Of a stretch of 64,000 nucleotides of DNA, positions 29,721 through 38,088 are shown one piece after another. This DNA comes from Arthrobacter sp. PM3 (GTDB lineage: Bacteria > Actinomycetota > Actinomycetes > Actinomycetales > Micrococcaceae): contig NZ_CP022314.1 in assembly GCF_003352915.1 (NCBI RefSeq), positions 1,426,238-1,490,237 on the forward strand, given 5' to 3'. Both the position numbers and the translations under genes were made by a program. The notes under the pieces were generated by a model, which saw nothing but the letters and a program-made list of their open reading frames with translations, searched no databases and was not told where the DNA came from. How positions within the stretch are numbered: the stretch's first letter is position 1; each line of letters starts with the position of its first letter.

Positions 29721-30482
29721 GTGCCGCAGTTGGAACAGGGATCCGGCCGGTCGGACCACCCGCGCGGGCCCGTTGTACGCAGCGCGCAGATCATCGGGGA
29801 GCTGCTCCTGACGGCCGGCGTCATTCTCCTGCTTTTCGTGGCGTGGCAGTTGTGGTGGACCAACGTGGATTCGGATTTCCGGCAGCGTGCCGCCGTCAGA
29901 ACCTTTGCCCGCCAGAGTGCGCCGGTCGCGCCGGCGGCCACTCCCGCGGCGGAGTACGGGCCCGCGGCCGTAGCACCCGAACCGGCCGAGGGCGCGACGA
30001 TCGGCATCCTGTACGTCCCCCGCTTCGGCGCCGGGTACATGCGTCCCGTTGTCCAGGGAACCACTCCGGCACTGCTGGACACCCTGGGAATCGGGCATTA
30101 CGAAGGCACTGCCATGCCGGGGGCCGCGGGAAACTTCGCCGTGGCGGGCCACCGCCAGACCCACGGGGCAGTCCTGGACAATATCGACTCCCTGGTTCCG
30201 GGGGACCGAATCTACGTCCAGACCCGCGAGGGCTACTATGTCTACGTGTTCCGGAACAGCCAGATCGTCCTCCCCGCGCGGACGGACGTGCTGTTGCCGG
30301 TGCCGTCCCGGCCGGGAGCCGTGCCCACGGAGCGCTACCTGACCATGACCACCTGTAACCCGCGGTTCGGGTCCGGGGAACGCTTTGTCGCCTATGCCTT
30401 GCTGGAGAGCTGGCAGCCCGTCTCGGCGGGCCCGCCGGCTGAGATCGCTGCCCAGGCGGCCCGTGCGGCCGGGGAGGGCTAG
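29721..30482 (+). CDS. Class E sortase
   Basis: A transpeptidase that anchors surface proteins to peptidoglycan. 253 residues from the GTG at 29721 (PQLEQGSG) behind GAGGAG; the longer frame to 29562 is low-complexity. One N-terminal membrane helix (IIGELLLTAGVILLLFVAWQ, about 23-42). The catalytic His is in VAGHRQTHG and the catalytic Cys in LTMTTCNPRFGSGERF, with the Arg nearby. The TxTC context and the position beside crgA and pabA fit class E, which prefers LAxTG substrates. No substrate gene is in the window. Confidence 0.92.
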   Translation: MPQLEQGSGRSDHPRGPVVRSAQIIGELLLTAGVILLLFVAWQLWWTNVDSDFRQRAAVRTFARQSAPVAPAATPAAEYGPAAVAPEPAEGATIGILYVPRFGAGYMRPVVQGTTPALLDTLGIGHYEGTAMPGAAGNFAVAGHRQTHGAVLDNIDSLVPGDRIYVQTREGYYVYVFRNSQIVLPARTDVLLPVPSRPGAVPTERYLTMTTCNPRFGSGERFVAYALLESWQPVSAGPPAEIAAQAARAAGEG

Positions 30483-30488
30483 AGTCAC

Positions 30489-30659
30489 ATGTATGGCTGG
30501 CTTTTCCGCCGCCTTCCGGGTCCACTGTGGTTCAGGATTGTGACGGCGCTGGTGCTTGCAGCCGGAGCACTGGTATTGATGGTTCAGTTCCTTTTTCCCT
30601 GGATGGCGCAGTTCACCCAGTTCACAGATTCTACGATCGGTTCAGCAAGGCACCCATGA
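30489..30659 (+). CDS. Small single-span membrane protein
   Basis: 56 residues: MYGWLFRRLPGPLWFRI, a hydrophobic helix VTALVLAAGALVLMVQFLFPW, and a polar end. The stop overlaps the pabA start (ATGA, 30656-30659) and it begins 6 bp after the sortase stop. It is therefore embedded in the transcript, which supports real expression. Similar short ORFs appear at this spot in related genomes (recalled, not checked). Function unknown. Confidence 0.75.
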   Translation: MYGWLFRRLPGPLWFRIVTALVLAAGALVLMVQFLFPWMAQFTQFTDSTIGSARHP

Positions 30660-31297
30660 GCACAACCAAGATCCTCGTCGTCGACAACTACGACAGCTTT
30701 GTCTACACCCTGGTGGGCTATCTCCAGGAGCTCGGCGCGGAGACCACCGTGGTCCGCAATGACGACGTCACTCTCGCCGAGGCCGTCGAAATGGCCGAGG
30801 CGCGCGACGGCGTCCTCATCTCGCCCGGCCCGGGGAATCCGGCCGAGGCCGGCGTCTGCATCGAGCTGATCAAGTGGTGCGGCAGCCACGACAAGCCCAT
30901 GCTGGGTGTTTGCCTGGGCCACCAGGCGCTGGCGGAGGCGTACGGGGGAACCGTGACGCATGCGCCCGAGCTGATGCACGGCAAGACATCCCTGGTCGAA
31001 CACCACGGGACCAGTGTGTTCGCGGGACTCCAGTCCCCTCTCACGGCCACCCGCTACCACTCACTGGCCGCTGTCCGCGAGACCATTCCCGAGGTCCTGG
31101 AGATCACCGCGGAAACGGCGTCCGGCGTGGTGATGGGCCTGCAGCACCGCACGGCGCCGCTGTGCGGTGTCCAGTTCCACCCGGAATCCGTCCTGACCGA
31201 GGGCGGCTACCAGATGCTGGGCAACTGGCTGGAGTCGCTGGGCATGGCTGGCGCCGCCGAGCGTGCCGCGGACCTGAGCCCGCTGATCAAGCACTGA
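30656..31297 (+). CDS. pabA: Aminodeoxychorismate/anthranilate synthase glutamine amidotransferase subunit
   Basis: It supplies ammonia from glutamine to PabB/TrpE for folate or tryptophan synthesis. 213 residues from the ATG at 30656. It is a class I amidotransferase: ISPGPGNPAEAG, nucleophile Cys in GVCLGHQALAEAYGG, and the His-Glu pair in GVQFHPESVLTEGG. No pabB/trpE partner is adjacent. In mycobacteria the equivalent gene (trpG/pabA) sits beside pknB, as here. Confidence 0.95.
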   Translation: MSTTKILVVDNYDSFVYTLVGYLQELGAETTVVRNDDVTLAEAVEMAEARDGVLISPGPGNPAEAGVCIELIKWCGSHDKPMLGVCLGHQALAEAYGGTVTHAPELMHGKTSLVEHHGTSVFAGLQSPLTATRYHSLAAVRETIPEVLEITAETASGVVMGLQHRTAPLCGVQFHPESVLTEGGYQMLGNWLESLGMAGAAERAADLSPLIKH

Positions 31298-31357
31298 AAC
31301 TGATCAAGCACTGAATCTGATCCGGCACTGAATCTGATCGGGTACTGACCTGATCGG
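31283..31357. repeat. 17-bp tandem repeat at the pabA 3' end
   Basis: Units CTGATCAAGCACTGAAA (31283), CTGATCAAGCACTGAAT (31300), CTGATCCGGCACTGAAT (31317) and CTGATCGGGTACTGAC (31334), plus a partial copy to 31357. The first unit contains the last codons and stop of pabA, so the end of the gene has been copied into the intergenic gap. Confidence 0.9.
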
Positions 31358-31364
31358 TCCCCGC

Positions 31365-33311
31365 CTACGGGAACAGCCCGTTCAGGACCGCGTCCTCTTT
31401 GGACCCGGTCTTGGACGGGCTCGGCGTGGGCGACGGCGAGGGGGCCGGTGCTGGTGCCGGTGCTTTGGCCACGGTCACGTTAATGGTGCTGCCCTGCTCA
31501 ACCAGCGAATCCGCGGCGTCGCTCTGGCCCGTCACCTTGCCCGGAGTGACCTGCGAATTCTCCACCTCGGTGACGTTGATTTTCAGGCCCTGGGCCGTCA
31601 GGGCGGCCTCAGCCTCGGTCACCGGCAGCCCGATCAGCTGCGGCACCGCAACCTTTCCGGTGGACACCACGATTTCGACGGCGTCTCCGACGTCCACGAG
31701 CTGGCCCGGGGCCGGATTAGTGGTGATGACGATACCCACCGGGACGGTGGGGCTGTTGGACGTCTTGGTGGTCAGGGCACCCGTCAGCCCCTTCTGGTGC
31801 AGGAGATCGCGGGCTGCCGCCTCCGTGCGCCCGGGCAGGTCCGTCGGGATGGTGACGGCGCTGGGGCCCTCGGAGATGTTCAGGATGATGTCCGAGTTGG
31901 CGTCCACGGAGCTTCCCGACGACGGCACCGTACCAATGGCGGTGCCCTTCGGGATGGTCTCGTGCTGCAGCCGCTTCAGCTGCGGTTTGAATCCGGCGTT
32001 GTAGAGCTTCTGCAGCGCCTCTGACTCCGTCAGCGAGGTCACGGTGGGTACCAGGACCTTGGTTGCCTGCGGCGGGGCCTGGTTCATGAGGTTGTAAAGC
32101 CACAGGCCGCCCCCGGCCAGCACCAGCAGGGTCAGGACCACGAGGGTCGCGATCCACGTGCGCCGCCGCGACTTCTGCAGCGGCGTTCGTTCGCGTTCGG
32201 CCGGCAGCAGCAGGGGCAAGCTGCCGGTGTCCCCGGTGCCGTAAAGCTCGCTGCCGTCGGGTTCGGTGCCGTCGGACGCCTGCAGGTGGCCGTCGTCGGG
32301 CATCTCCTCGGCGGGCCGCAGCCGGCCGGTGGGCACGTCGTCGAGGAACTTGGCCCCGGTCAGCGAAAACGCGGCCGTGGGAGCCAAGGGGTCGTGCCGG
32401 GGTACGGCGTTGGTGGGATCGGTGGGAGCCTCGCTGGGCGCCGGCGCGGCCACGGAGACACCGCTTCGCGCGGCCCGCAGGGCGCGACGGAACGCGGCTG
32501 CGTCCTGGAAGCGGTCCGCACGGTTCTTTTGCAGGGCCTTCATCAGCACGCTGTCCAGCGCTGCCGACACCTCGGGATTGAGGCTGCTGGCCGGTTCCGG
32601 GATCTCACGGACGTGCTGGTAGGCCACGGAGACGGGGCTTTCGCCGATGAACGGCGGCCGGCCCGTCAGCATCTCATACAGAAGGCATCCGGCGGAGTAC
32701 AAATCGCTCCGGGCATCGACGGCCTCACCGCGGGCCTGCTCCGGCGACAGGTACTGGGCGGTCCCCACGACGGCCTGCGTCTGCGTCATGGTGGCCGACG
32801 AGTCAGCCATGGCGCGGGCGATCCCGAAGTCCATCACCTTGACGCTGTTGGAGTCCGGGCAGAACATCACGTTGGCGGGCTTGATGTCGCGGTGCACGAT
32901 CCCGGCCTTGTGGCTGTAGTCGAGCGCCGACAGCACACCCAGGGTGAAGTCGATGGCCTGATCGATGCTGACATCCTTGGCCCGGATCAGGTCCCGGATG
33001 GTCTTGCCGGACACGAATTCCATCACAATGTACGGCACCCGGACGCTGTCGTCGTGGTCACCGGGGACCGCGTGGTCCCCGGTGTCGAAGACAGCCACGA
33101 TCGAGGGGTGGTTGAGCGCGGCGACCGCTTGGGCCTCGCGTTTGAACCGGGCCTGGAACTGCGGATCCCGGGCCAGGTCCGGGCGCAGCAGCTTGACGGC
33201 CACAGTGCGTCCCAGCCGGGTGTCGACACCGCGGAACACGTCTGCCATGCCGCCGCGGCCGATCAGCTCACCCAGCTCATAGCGTCCGCTGAGGACTCGC
33301 TGCGTGTTCAC
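31365..33311 (-). CDS. pknB: Serine/threonine kinase PknB with PASTA repeats
   Basis: A membrane Ser/Thr kinase that senses peptidoglycan fragments and controls cell-wall synthesis. The GTG at 33311 has GGAGG 8 nt upstream and matches the usual start near RYELGELIG; an ATG at 33356 adds 15 residues. The kinase domain is about 1-270: IGRGGMADV, VAVKLL, HRDIKPANV, DFGIA and an activation-loop TQTQAVVGTAQYLSPEQA. A basic cytoplasmic linker, one transmembrane helix (TWIATLVVLTLLVLAGGGLWLY) and extracellular PASTA domains (three clear, perhaps a degenerate fourth) follow. The C-terminal tail is Pro/Ala/Ser-rich. Confidence 0.95.
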   Translation of the reverse strand: MNTQRVLSGRYELGELIGRGGMADVFRGVDTRLGRTVAVKLLRPDLARDPQFQARFKREAQAVAALNHPSIVAVFDTGDHAVPGDHDDSVRVPYIVMEFVSGKTIRDLIRAKDVSIDQAIDFTLGVLSALDYSHKAGIVHRDIKPANVMFCPDSNSVKVMDFGIARAMADSSATMTQTQAVVGTAQYLSPEQARGEAVDARSDLYSAGCLLYEMLTGRPPFIGESPVSVAYQHVREIPEPASSLNPEVSAALDSVLMKALQKNRADRFQDAAAFRRALRAARSGVSVAAPAPSEAPTDPTNAVPRHDPLAPTAAFSLTGAKFLDDVPTGRLRPAEEMPDDGHLQASDGTEPDGSELYGTGDTGSLPLLLPAERERTPLQKSRRRTWIATLVVLTLLVLAGGGLWLYNLMNQAPPQATKVLVPTVTSLTESEALQKLYNAGFKPQLKRLQHETIPKGTAIGTVPSSGSSVDANSDIILNISEGPSAVTIPTDLPGRTEAAARDLLHQKGLTGALTTKTSNSPTVPVGIVITTNPAPGQLVDVGDAVEIVVSTGKVAVPQLIGLPVTEAEAALTAQGLKINVTEVENSQVTPGKVTGQSDAADSLVEQGSTINVTVAKAPAPAPAPSPSPTPSPSKTGSKEDAVLNGLFP

Positions 33312-33362
33312 AGGGTGGTCCTCCCTGTGCGCCGGTGTGCGGGGTGTATTGGTCATGGCGGC

Positions 33363-35198
33363 TTACGGTGCTGACTTGGTAGGTGAAGGAGTGTCAGCCG
33401 GTGCCTTGGCCAGGTGGTAGGTCACCACGCTGCCGGCGGGAACTTTGCTGCCGGAAGCAGGGTCGGAGCTCACGAACGTTCCCGGATCCTGCTTCTTGTT
33501 CGTGGGATTCACGTCCGAACCCTTGGCCCAGCGCAGGCCGGCATCCTGGATGGCCTGCTGGACCTCGGCCTCGCTCGCGCCGGCGGAAATCGACGGTACG
33601 GCCACCATCTCCGGGCCCTTTGAGTAGCTCACGGTGATGGTCGTCCCGGGCTGGACCGGACCTGAGGGGTCGATGTTGGTGACTGTTCCCGGGGTCGCGT
33701 CATTGAACACTTCGACGCCGGTGACCTGCAGCCCCTTCCCGACCAATTCGCTACGGACGTCGCTGAACTGCCTGCCGAGGTAGGCATCCGGGATCAGGTT
33801 GATGGCAGCCGGGGTGGTCTCCGTGGGGGTGGCGGAGCTGGCGGTGGGGGTCGGCGTCTCGGAAGGTGACGCCGTCGACGCCGAGGGCGTGGGGCTGCCC
33901 GGCTTCGTGCTGCTGGACGTGGCGGCGGTCGTCGCCGGAGCCTTGGCGGGAAAGAGGCTGCCGGCCTGGCTGATGACGATACCGGCCAGGGCGAACACCA
34001 CCAGCAGGATCAGGGCAATCAGCGGCCAGGTCCACGGGCTGCGTTTGCGGCGCTGCGGCTCCTCCTCCGGCTCCTCGTCGTATTCGTCCTCCTCCGGTGC
34101 CCAGCTGCGTTCGGCGGCCAGGGCATCGGCGCGGTTGAGCGCGTTGCGTGCGCCGTAGCCGCTGGCAGCCGCCGCACCGGCCGCGAGACCGGCCGCCGCT
34201 CCGGCACCGGCCGCGCCGACGACGGGCAGTGCGGAGGTCGCCGACGTCGACTTGTCCTGGGCGGCGCTGGCGCCCAGGACGCTGGTAGCGGCGGTGGGGA
34301 CGTCGACCGGGGCCGTGATGGGGCCGGTTGCGGCGTCAAAAAGCAGCATTCCGGGAACTGCCGCGTGTGCTGCAGCAATGTCGCCGTTGCGGATCGCTTC
34401 CGCCGCTTCGGACAGCTTGATGGCATCCGCGGGGCGGTTCTTCGGGTCCTTGGCCAGCATGGACATCAGCAGGGCGCGGACCGGCCGCGGAAGCGTTTCG
34501 GGCAGCGGCGGCGGCGCGTCGTTGACCTGGGCCAGGGCGATGGCAATCTGCGATTCCCCGGAGAAGGGCCGGTGGCCGGTGAGGCATTCGTAGCCGATCA
34601 CGCCGAGCGAGTAGATGTCCGAGGCGCCGGTGGCCGTCTGCCCCGTGGCCTGTTCCGGGGCCAGATACTGGGCGGTGCCCATCACCTGCCCGGTCTGGGT
34701 CAGCGGAACCTGGTCGGCCAGGCGGGCAATACCGAAGTCGGTGACCTTGACGCGGCCGTCCGGAGTGATGAGCAGGTTGCCCGGCTTGACGTCGCGGTGC
34801 ACCAGGCCCTGGGCGTGGGCCACGGCGAGGGCACGCGCGGTCTGCGCCATGATCGAGAGGGTCCGGTCCGGGGAGAGCACCTGCTCGTGTTCGATGATGC
34901 TGCTCAGCGGCTGCCCCGGCACCAGTTCCATCACCAGGTAGGCCGAGCCCTCTTCCTCGCCGTAGTCGAAGACATTGGCGATGCCCACATGGTTCAGAAG
35001 CGCAGTATGGCGTGCCTCGGCGCGGAACCGCTGCAGGAACCCGGGATCGCCGGTGTATTCCTCCTTGAGCACCTTGATGGCGACGATGCGGCCAAGGATC
35101 AGGTCTTTGGCTTTCCAGACTTCTCCCATGCCGCCGATCGCAATGCGCGTGGTCAGCTGGAACCTGCCGCCGAGGGTGATTCCCGAAGTAGGCCTCAC
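33363..35198 (-). CDS. pknA: Serine/threonine kinase, PknA-type, with PASTA repeats
   Basis: The second Ser/Thr kinase of the operon. 611 residues. The N-terminal kinase domain (about 1-270) has [37 protein letters not shown] and [12 protein letters not shown] long Ala-rich linker (about 290-390) precedes a membrane helix ([21 protein letters not shown]), then a Ser/Thr/Pro-rich stretch and two PASTA domains ([19 protein letters not shown] and [19 protein letters not shown]). Mycobacterial PknA lacks PASTA domains, so this version differs. The GTG start overlaps the pbpA stop by 4 bp. Confidence 0.93.
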   Translation of the reverse strand: MRPTSGITLGGRFQLTTRIAIGGMGEVWKAKDLILGRIVAIKVLKEEYTGDPGFLQRFRAEARHTALLNHVGIANVFDYGEEEGSAYLVMELVPGQPLSSIIEHEQVLSPDRTLSIMAQTARALAVAHAQGLVHRDVKPGNLLITPDGRVKVTDFGIARLADQVPLTQTGQVMGTAQYLAPEQATGQTATGASDIYSLGVIGYECLTGHRPFSGESQIAIALAQVNDAPPPLPETLPRPVRALLMSMLAKDPKNRPADAIKLSEAAEAIRNGDIAAAHAAVPGMLLFDAATGPITAPVDVPTAATSVLGASAAQDKSTSATSALPVVGAAGAGAAAGLAAGAAAASGYGARNALNRADALAAERSWAPEEDEYDEEPEEEPQRRKRSPWTWPLIALILLVVFALAGIVISQAGSLFPAKAPATTAATSSSTKPGSPTPSASTASPSETPTPTASSATPTETTPAAINLIPDAYLGRQFSDVRSELVGKGLQVTGVEVFNDATPGTVTNIDPSGPVQPGTTITVSYSKGPEMVAVPSISAGASEAEVQQAIQDAGLRWAKGSDVNPTNKKQDPGTFVSSDPASGSKVPAGSVVTYHLAKAPADTPSPTKSAP

Positions 35199-36652
35199 TT
35201 ATTCAACACCGCCTCAAAAATCTTCTTCGCGTTCGGACTGGTTAGGTTTGCGCCGGTGGTGATGTCCACGCCTTCCATGACGATGGTGACAGCCACCTGC
35301 GGATCATTCGCCGGGGCAAACCCGGTGAACCAAGAGTTGTTCAGGCCGTTGCCGAGCTCCGCGGTGCCGGTCTTGCCGGCCACCTGGACACCGGGCACGG
35401 CCGCCCGCTTGGCGATGCCGTCGTCGACCACGCTGACCATCCACTCGTTGATCTGCCGCGCGATCTCCGGCGTCGTGGAGGTGCGCAGCGCCTGCGGCTT
35501 CGGTTCGCTGATGACCCGCAGGTCGGGAGCGCGCACGGTCTTGATCAGGTTCGGTTGCATCTGCACGCCGTCGTTGGCAATCGCCGCGGTCATTGTGTTG
35601 ATCTGCAGCGGGGTGGCCCGGACATCGCGCTGGCCGATCGAGGACTGTGCCAGCCCGGCGTCGTCCAGCGGATCGCTCGGGAAGAAGCTCGGGGCGCTGT
35701 CCAGCTTCAGCTGGTCGCCGAAGTCCTGCCCGAAGCCGAACTTCGAGGCCTCGTCGCCGATGGCCTTCTGCCCCAGGTCCAGGGCGATGCTGGCGAACGG
35801 CGTGTTGCAGGACTGCTGCAGGGCAAACGCGAACGACGCCGTCGTGCGGGTATAGCAGTTGCCGCCGGCATAGTTGGGGAGCTTGTAGTCGATGCCGGGG
35901 AACGACATCTCCGCCGGGTTGGGCAGGGAGCTGTCCTTGTTGTACTTGCCCGATTTGAGCGCGGCCGAGGTGTCGATGAGCTTGAAGACCGATCCCGGAG
36001 CCAGCAGCTCGCCCGTGGGCCCGCTGACGTTCTGGTTCAGGTTGATCCCCGGGATCTGGTTCAGCTCGTTGTAGTTGGCCTGCTCGGCGGCCGCGTCCTG
36101 GGTGGCGATGAGATTCGGGTCGTAGGACGGTTTGGACACCATGGCCAGGATGGCGCCGGTCTTCGGGTTGGTCACCACGATGGAGCCGCGCTGGCCGTCC
36201 GGGATGAGGTCATAGGCCAACTTCTGGATCTGGGGGTCCAGGGTCAGCTCCACGGAGGCGCCCTTGGGCTGGTTGCCGAGGAACAACTGACCGACCCGGT
36301 CCAGGAACTGCTGGTCCGAGCTGCCGGCCAGGACGTCGTTCATCGATTTTTCGAGTCCGGTGAGGCCGTAGTTCTTCGAGAAGTATCCGGTCACGCCCGC
36401 GTAGAGTTCCGGCTGCGAGTAGGTCCGCTGGAACTTGCAGCTCTCCGTGGCAGGCACGGACTCCGCCACCGGGGTGCCGCCGACAATGATGGCGCCGCGG
36501 TCATTGCAGTAGTTCTGCAGGATGGCGCGCCGGTTCCAGGCGTTGGCCTTGAGCTCGTCGGCTCCGACCACCTGAACGTAGCTGAGCGCGCCGAAGATCA
36601 GCACGAACATCGCGATCGCGGCGATCCAGGAATTTCGGATGGCCTGGTTCAT
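35195..36652 (-). CDS. pbpA: Penicillin-binding protein 2 (class B transpeptidase) PbpA
   Basis: Cross-links peptidoglycan in partnership with the SEDS protein encoded upstream. 485 residues from the ATG at 36652. One N-terminal membrane helix ([18 protein letters not shown]). The transpeptidase motifs are SVFK (in [10 protein letters not shown]), SCN (QQSCNTPFA) and KTG (AGKTGTAEL). The gene overlaps rodA and pknA by 4 bp at each end, so translation is coupled. Confidence 0.95.
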   Translation of the reverse strand: MNQAIRNSWIAAIAMFVLIFGALSYVQVVGADELKANAWNRRAILQNYCNDRGAIIVGGTPVAESVPATESCKFQRTYSQPELYAGVTGYFSKNYGLTGLEKSMNDVLAGSSDQQFLDRVGQLFLGNQPKGASVELTLDPQIQKLAYDLIPDGQRGSIVVTNPKTGAILAMVSKPSYDPNLIATQDAAAEQANYNELNQIPGINLNQNVSGPTGELLAPGSVFKLIDTSAALKSGKYNKDSSLPNPAEMSFPGIDYKLPNYAGGNCYTRTTASFAFALQQSCNTPFASIALDLGQKAIGDEASKFGFGQDFGDQLKLDSAPSFFPSDPLDDAGLAQSSIGQRDVRATPLQINTMTAAIANDGVQMQPNLIKTVRAPDLRVISEPKPQALRTSTTPEIARQINEWMVSVVDDGIAKRAAVPGVQVAGKTGTAELGNGLNNSWFTGFAPANDPQVAVTIVMEGVDITTGANLTSPNAKKIFEAVLNK

Positions 36653-38088
36653 AGCTGCTTCACCGCCTCGGTGGGTGCGTCGGTACTGGTTCGGGGGACG
36701 GGGGCCTTGGCCGGCATTGCCGGGGCGTTCTTGTTGCCGGGCTCCTGGCCCGGCGGCAACGGCGTTGTGTCTACCGGTCCGCGCGCCGTGTGAGAGATCA
36801 TGAGCAACAGGCCGACGATGATCCAGTTGGCCAGCAACGAGGACCCGCCGGCGGCCAGGAACGGCGTGGTGAGGCCGGTGAGCGGGATCAGGCGCGTGAC
36901 GCCGCCGATCACCACGAAGCACTGCAGCGCGATCGCGAAGGAGAGCCCGGTCGCCAGCAGCTTGCCGAAGGCGTCGCGGGTGCCCAGTGCGGCCCGGAAG
37001 CCGCGGGTGAACAGCAGCAGGTACATCAGGACGATCGCAAAGACGCCGATAAGGCCGAGTTCCTCACCGAAGGAAGCGATGATCATGTCGCTGTTGGCGA
37101 AGGGGACAAGGTTGGGACGGCCCTGGCCCAGGCCGGTGCCGACCAGCCCGCCGTTGGCCATGCCGAACAGGCCCTCGACAATTTGCAGGCTGCCGCCGAA
37201 TTGCCGGCCGTAGACCTCCTCGGTGAACGCGTTGAGCCAGCCGTCGATCCGCAGGGCGACGTGCGAGAACACCCGGGCGGCCACGAAGCCACCTACCACG
37301 ATCAGGACCAGGCCGATGATGACCCAGCTGATGCGGCTGGTCGCGACGTAGATCATGACGAGGAACAGGCCGAAGAACAGGATCGAGGAGCCGAGGTCGC
37401 GCTGGAAGACCAACACGCCGATGCTCACCAGCCAGGCGGTGATCATGGGGCCCATGTCCTTGAACCGCGGGAACTGCACGGGGCCGATCTTGCGGCCCGC
37501 CAGCAGGATGAGGTCCCTGTTAGAGGACAGATACCCGGCAAAGAAGATCGCCAGCGTGATCTTGGCGATTTCACCCGGCTGGAAGGTCATGGAGCCGATC
37601 TTGATCCAGACGCTGGCGCCGAGGACCTCACCGGCCGAGATGCCGGGCACCAGCGGCAGGATGAGGAGCACGGCGCTGACGGCCAGGGAAATGTAGGTGA
37701 AACGGCGCAGGATGCGGTGGTCCTTGAGGAACCAGATCACCGCGATGGCGACTGCCATGGCCACCAGGGTCCAGCGCAACTGGTTGTTGCCGGTGTCCTC
37801 ACCCACCCGGTCCAGCCGGTGGATCATGGCCAGGCCCAGCCCGTTGAGGGCGACCACCAGCGGAAGTATTACCGGATCGGCATATTTAGCCCGGATCCGC
37901 AGCACGACGTGGAATGCGAGGGCAGCGGCGGCCAGGAGGCCGGACTGGAACCAGAAGTCGGTGTCGAACGCTTTTTGGCGGTCCACGCCGACCAGGGCCT
38001 GGGCGCCGATTCCGACGGCGAGGGCCAGGAGGAGCAGGGCGAGTTCCACGTTGCGTCGCGGCTTGGGCACGGAGTCGATGGGCGTCAT
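36649..38088 (-). CDS. rodA: SEDS glycosyltransferase RodA/FtsW
   Basis: A polytopic peptidoglycan polymerase. 479 residues from the ATG at 38088; a longer frame overlaps the pstP end and looks spurious. Around twelve membrane helices. Family motifs include QPGEIAKITLAIFFAGYLS, a catalytic-loop QRDLGSSILFFGLF and ANGGLVGTGLGQGRPN. Adjacent pbpA suggests RodA rather than FtsW. It ends in a Pro/Ala-rich cytoplasmic tail. Confidence 0.95.
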   Translation of the reverse strand: MTPIDSVPKPRRNVELALLLLALAVGIGAQALVGVDRQKAFDTDFWFQSGLLAAAALAFHVVLRIRAKYADPVILPLVVALNGLGLAMIHRLDRVGEDTGNNQLRWTLVAMAVAIAVIWFLKDHRILRRFTYISLAVSAVLLILPLVPGISAGEVLGASVWIKIGSMTFQPGEIAKITLAIFFAGYLSSNRDLILLAGRKIGPVQFPRFKDMGPMITAWLVSIGVLVFQRDLGSSILFFGLFLVMIYVATSRISWVIIGLVLIVVGGFVAARVFSHVALRIDGWLNAFTEEVYGRQFGGSLQIVEGLFGMANGGLVGTGLGQGRPNLVPFANSDMIIASFGEELGLIGVFAIVLMYLLLFTRGFRAALGTRDAFGKLLATGLSFAIALQCFVVIGGVTRLIPLTGLTTPFLAAGGSSLLANWIIVGLLLMISHTARGPVDTTPLPPGQEPGNKNAPAMPAKAPVPRTSTDAPTEAVKQL

